From Rotaria socialis (taxonomy: Eukaryota > Rotifera > Eurotatoria > Philodinida > Philodinidae): a DNA stretch of 64,000 nucleotides. The notes under the pieces are model-generated. The model was not told where the DNA came from and did no database searches. It saw nothing but the letters and a program-made list of their open reading frames with translations. Both the position numbers and the translations under genes were made by a program. Position 1 is the stretch's first letter. Each line of letters opens with the position of its first letter. This document shows, piece by piece, positions 60,413-64,000 of this stretch. The stretch is taken from contig CAJNYU010000027.1 of assembly GCA_905331475.1 (NCBI GenBank), positions 62,001 to 126,000 of the forward strand, given 5' to 3'.

Positions 60413-60925
60413 GAGGACTCTACAATCAGTCTATTAATTCGAAAAATTTGCAAGGGATTAAAATGGTTTCTTTTCAGGCTCGACTTTATAATATGAAAAA
60501 TTAATGATGAAGATCAAATTACTCGATTCAATTAACACGCAATCTCCTATCGTAGGTATCGCTGGATTTTATTTGACAGTAATAATGAACAAAAATGTCA
60601 TCTGATTGTATTATCAATATGGGCAACAGTTGGTCTCGAAATTACAGAACAATTCGTTCATGGCTTTTCCCATTTTTTTTATACATCAACGAAGAAATAG
60701 CAATAGAAAAGAATCGGTTATTTCTTTCATTACATTTGTTTTTGTTTTCTTCTTTAAGGATTATTTTCTTTTACGGAGAAGAATGAAATGCTTAAGTAAG
60801 AGTTGAAGCAATATCAAATTTCTAATTATCGAAGAGCTACAGAACAGCGAATCTAAAAACGAGCATCTATTGATTATATATAAGAATGATTAATACCATT
60901 ATTTTATCTCATTTTAACCGCAACA

Positions 60926-62383
60926 ATGTTTTCAATACTTCTGGATTGTTTCATACTCGTTCTATTCAGGTAAACCAAAAATCTATGACTTTCTTACTTA
61001 TCGAGCATTGAAAGATCTTTCTTTTTTTAGCTTCACAGGTTAGATGCTTGTTTTCATAATAGATTTCTTGTAATTTATTTACTATATCGATAGTTCGAGT
61101 CAAATCACAATCATGTGATGGTATGTCTCAATATGATCGATGCTCACGCAATTCGGCATGCGCCTGTTTCCATGTACCTGGTGCTTCTAACACTGGAATT
61201 TGTACTGATCGATACACAGTGACATGTTCAGAGTTGACATCGTGCAACCATTCAACGAATAATTGCAGTCAATCTGATCATATATGTGTTCATCACCCTC
61301 AATGTCGTGATATTCCTGTTTGCTATCCAGTACCGAATTACAATAAACAATTCTGTCCACCGATAACAAGTAAGAGAACATAATACTGAGCGCGTGGTGG
61401 AGATGCATGGACAACAAGACACTCACTACCATCCACACCACACCCACACCCTTTAATTTATCTCGCTTGTAGTTAATACTCCTGCAAATGCCAAATGGAT
61501 ACAAAACGGAGTGACTGTTGCTGGAGGCAATGGGGAAGGTAGTGCCACCAATCAGCTCAACCGCCCTCATGGTCTCTTCGTTGATGATGATCAAACAGTG
61601 GTCATTGCTGACTTGGGTAATGATCGCATCATTCAATGGAAGAATGGCAATGCGACGAATGGAGAAGTAGTTGTTGGTGGCAATGGCCGTGGAAACGGAT
61701 TGCATCAATTGAATCGCCCAACTGATGTATTGATTGACAAAGTGTCGGATAGTCTCATTATTTGCGAATATGGGAATCCACGAGTCGTACGATGGTCTCG
61801 TCGTAGTGACACAACACAAGGAGAAATCCTCATTGACAACATTCACTGCCGAGGATTGGCTATGGATGATCAGAGATATTTCTACGTCTCTGACGTTGAG
61901 AAAGATGAAGTAAGACGATATCAATTGGGCGAGAAGAATGGCACTCTCGTGGTTGGTGGAAATGGTCTCAGTCAACTGAAAGAGCGGAGACATCTCGTTG
62001 TCGATCAACAACAGAATGTCTACGTATCAGACGAACGAAATAATCGTGTGATGAAATGGACTAAAGGTGCAAAAGAAGGCATCGTCGTCGCTGGAGGTCA
62101 AGGCAGAGGAAATGCTCTGACACAATTGAATGGTCCTAAAGGACTCTTCATCGATACATTGGGTACACTCTATGTAGCAGACTCGGCGAATCATCGTGTC
62201 ATGCGTTGGACTCAAGGAGCGAAACAAGGCACTGTAATTGTAGGTGGAAACGGTCTAGGACCAGGAGCAAATCAGTTCAACTCCCTCGATGGTTTGTCTC
62301 TCGATCGGCACGGTAATCTTTATGTCGTCGATTTTTGGAATAACCGTGTTCAACGATTTTCTAGAATAAATTCCATTGATTGA
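60926..62383 (+). CDS. Secreted Cys-rich / NHL-repeat protein
   Basis: ATG at 60926 gives a hydrophobic start (MFSILLDCFILVLF). An in-phase path uses an 8-nt microexon (CTTCACAG, about 61031-61038) to reach the exon at about 61093, yielding SFTVRVKSQSCDGMSQYDRC and a signal peptide. The first domain (to about residue 110) is Cys-rich (CSRNSACACFHVPGA, CSQSDHICVHHPQCRDIPVC). After an intron at about 61370-61470, six NHL blades follow: NGVTVAGGNGEG, NQLNRPHGLFVDDDQ, QLNRPTDVLID, NVYVSDERNNRVMKWTKGAK, QLNGPKGLFIDTLGTLYVAD and NLYVVDFWNNRVQRF, forming a beta-propeller. Such secreted NHL proteins are multigene families in bdelloids; the ligand is unknown. The intron contains a telomere-like tract. 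Confidence 0.8.
61426..61450 (-). repeat. Telomere-like tract within an intron
   Basis: On the minus strand GGGTGTGGGTGTGGTGTGGA: two or three TGTGGG-type units. Just upstream GCGTGGTGGAGATGCATGG provides a weak inverted arm, so this looks like a copy of the hairpin family at 57.6 and 58.4 kb inserted in the NHL gene intron. Confidence 0.5.
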
Positions 62384-62686
62384 AAATACAATTTTACTTA
62401 AAATTTGCGCTCGAGATCAGGAATCCGTGACTCATGTACTTATTAACATAGATCTCAAACGATGCACATGCAGTATAATAATAAATTGAATGAATATCAG
62501 GCTCATGTCATACTCATATAGTTCTGATGTAGAACAGAATATCCAAGATATAGGGTATACGTCATTTTCTTTTTGATTGTTTTTGAAGAAATGACACCGG
62601 TTACCATATTCCGTAGATGCGATGAAAAACAAAACAAGAAGAGGATGCATCTCTTTTTAATTGAAAAATGAGAAGAAATTAATCTC
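62384..62686. other. Spacer between NHL and BPL_N-like genes
   Basis: About 300 bp of AT-rich sequence between two co-directional genes. No coding sequence or structured element is recognised. Confidence 0.5.
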
Positions 62687-63475
62687 GTGATGCACTTTAA
62701 AGAAAAAGATAGACGACAAGCATTTGGGTATTTTCTTCTGACGAATATGCACTGCTATATTTTTCTTCTTGGGTTACTTTTTATAGCAAGTTTGCTCGAA
62801 CTTGGCACTCTTGCCCTCCCTATTGCTTTGATTTACCGAGGTCCTGCTGCGTGCCATGGTTGTTCAGAGACGATCGCCGACCGTTTACGATCGAAATATC
62901 AAATTATCTATGTTGGACCTAAGGAACAACTGGATGTAAATAAGGATACATTATCTATGGCACAGTTATACGTACAACCAGGTGGAGGTGATCTAGATGA
63001 AACGTGGCCTCATGTCCGTCGATATGCGTCACCTCTTCGTGATTATGTTCGTAATGGTGGAAGATATCTTGGTACCTGTCTTGGTGCTTATTTGGCTGGT
63101 ACTTTACCCGGTTTTGATCTACTTCCAGGTAGAGGACAAACCGACCAATACATTACATCAAAAGGCGCTCTTATCACTAGTGAAATCGATACTGTGGTAC
63201 CTCTGTATTGGCGAGGAATACTGAGACATGTCTACTTTCAAGATGGTACTCGTTTAATGATCGATCGAACAGCAGCACCTGCAGAAATCCTTGCCGTATA
63301 CACCAATGGTGAGATTGCAGCAGCTGTGCAAAATAATGGAAAAGGACGTGTCGGAATGGTTGGACCACATCCAGAAGCTGACGAAAGTTGGTACGCAATG
63401 TACAAACTGAAAAACAATGATGGAAAAATGAGTTTTGATCTGTTCGACGATCTCGTCAAGACGTTGATGGCTTGA
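62687..63475 (+). CDS. BPL_N / class I glutamine-amidotransferase-like protein, intronless
   Basis: A single exon of 262 codons. The N-terminal 20 residues are polar and followed by a hydrophobic signal-anchor or signal peptide (MHCYIFLLGLLFIASLLELG). The domain begins ALIYRGPAACHGCSETIADR and continues with LYVQPGGGDLDETW, RDYVRNGGRYLGTCLGAYLA (nucleophile-elbow Cys131 in GTCLG), GFDLLPGRG and MVGPHPEADESW (His228, Glu230). The Cys-His-Glu arrangement matches class I GATase folds and the N-terminal domain of biotin-protein ligases (BPL_N). The biotin-ligase catalytic part is absent. Stand-alone BPL_N proteins are known from bacteria and fungi; substrate unknown. Lack of introns and limited animal distribution suggest horizontal transfer. 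A second in-frame ATG at residue 21 could be the true start. AATAAA follows the stop by about 20 bp. Confidence 0.8.
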   Translation: MMHFKEKDRRQAFGYFLLTNMHCYIFLLGLLFIASLLELGTLALPIALIYRGPAACHGCSETIADRLRSKYQIIYVGPKEQLDVNKDTLSMAQLYVQPGGGDLDETWPHVRRYASPLRDYVRNGGRYLGTCLGAYLAGTLPGFDLLPGRGQTDQYITSKGALITSEIDTVVPLYWRGILRHVYFQDGTRLMIDRTAAPAEILAVYTNGEIAAAVQNNGKGRVGMVGPHPEADESWYAMYKLKNNDGKMSFDLFDDLVKTLMA

Positions 63476-63752
63476 TAATTTGAGATTTGTGACAATAAAA
63501 TAAATATTTATTATACGCTAATCGACTAGGTAGATGTCACTTGTTTACTCAATTGAATCGATGAGTATAATAAATAAATAATCAAGATGAAGAATATCAT
63601 TGGACAAAGGCTGCTAGCCAGCCAGATGTACACATAGAAGTTTGACTGTTTTCAGCAGACAGTATTTACTTTTTTTTCCAACTTAAAAGATGTCTTAAAT
63701 TCATACGACGATCGGAAAAATCAATCATGAATTTCATGTTTTTCTAGATGAT
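63476..63752. other. Spacer upstream of the FG-GAP protein
   Basis: About 280 bp. It contains AATAAA near 63495 for the upstream gene and ends in an acceptor (TGTTTTTCTAG) five bases before the ATG of the next gene. Confidence 0.45.
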
Positions 63753-64000
63753 ATGAATTATGAGAATACATTTCGTTATTTATTGATCATTTGTTTTATT
63801 ATTCATGCAATAAATGGTCAGACAAAAAAAATTACAAAAGAAAATGTATTTGTTGGACATTTTAGTAATAATAAAAAATATGCTATCGATGATTGTATAC
63901 CATTAGCATTTGGTGATTTTAATGCCGATAAAATTGTTGATATTTTTTGTCGAAATACAAAAGCTAATAGTATTGTAGTAATGCTTAATGATGATCGTTC
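63753..64000 (+). CDS. FG-GAP protein, ITFG1/TIP-like, partial (5' end)
   Basis: Open from ATG 63753 to the window edge. A signal peptide (YLLIICFIIHAINGQ) is followed by VFVGHFSNNKKYAIDDCIPL and AFGDFNADKIVDIFCRNTKA, then SIVVMLNDD. The AFGDFNxDKxxD block is the first calcium-binding FG-GAP repeat of T-cell immunomodulatory protein (ITFG1), a secreted or membrane beta-propeller. The remainder lies outside the window, so a different FG-GAP protein is possible. Confidence 0.65.
   Translation, partial: MNYENTFRYLLIICFIIHAINGQTKKITKENVFVGHFSNNKKYAIDDCIPLAFGDFNADKIVDIFCRNTKANSIVVMLNDDR

Larger units (their letters stand above)
57083..60925. other. Accessory intergenic region with relics
   Basis: About 3.8 kb. 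It contains two telomere-like hairpins (57.63 and 58.40 kb), a Tc1/mariner-type transposase relic (59.3-59.9 kb) and an AATTCGGATC inverted-repeat cluster (60.09-60.41 kb), listed separately. The open frames at 57748-58005 and 60595-60806 are unsupported. Confidence 0.5.

Noticed and set aside
61187-62011. Long minus-strand open frame of 274 codons
   Set aside because: It lies antisense to the NHL-repeat exons. The repetitive codon pattern of the sense strand keeps the antisense frame open, and no protein family is visible.

Overview
This is an AT-rich nuclear contig with short GT-AG introns (mostly 45-70 bp, plus a few of 0.4-2 kb). Its genes are metazoan: a spalt-type zinc-finger factor, cyclin Y, AMPK beta, ARF1, ROMO1 and GTF3C4. 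Several features point to a bdelloid rotifer: an NHL-repeat secreted protein of the kind abundant in bdelloids, GGGTGTGGGTGTGGGTG tracts matching the bdelloid telomeric hexamer TGTGGG, splice-acceptor sequences directly before many start codons (compatible with spliced-leader trans-splicing), and several genes that look bacterial or fungal. The taxon assignment is an inference; no rRNA or mitochondrial marker is present. A 100-base N gap lies at 53907-54006.

Left half (1-38 kb) is conserved eukaryotic housekeeping. In order: spalt-like C2H2 factor (+), Ly6/uPAR-type GPI protein (-), cyclin Y (+), a low-complexity RS/Thr-rich unknown (-), 40S ribosomal protein S2 (+), ARF1 (-), a syntaxin Habc-like reading frame that runs in phase into a PRA1-family (ARL6IP5/PRAF2) gene (+), TFIIIC90/GTF3C4 (+), AMPK beta (+), then ROMO1 and BOD1 close together on the minus strand, and a membrane-anchored copine-type vWA protein (+). 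A divergent U2 snRNA-like sequence sits at about 29.39 kb.

Right half (38-64 kb) is more accessory. It holds an intronless LRR-NEL E3 ubiquitin ligase of the bacterial IpaH/SspH type (40630-42171), a TIR-domain protein that may be spliced to an unknown C-terminal domain, a decayed methyltransferase, a Thr-rich membrane protein cut by the gap, a CipC-like (DUF3759, fungal-type) gene, a transposase relic, a secreted Cys-rich/NHL protein, an intronless BPL_N/GATase-like gene, and the first exon of an FG-GAP protein running off the end. Telomere-like hairpin tracts recur there at 38.7, 56.2, 57.6, 58.4 and 61.4 kb. MITE-like inverted-repeat elements occur throughout, two of them with 8-bp target duplications typical of hAT elements.

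The most notable item is the NEL-type E3 ligase in an animal genome, with the catalytic Cys-x-Asp motif intact. The mix of foreign-looking genes, mobile-element debris and telomere-like tracts resembles the subtelomeric compartments described in bdelloids.
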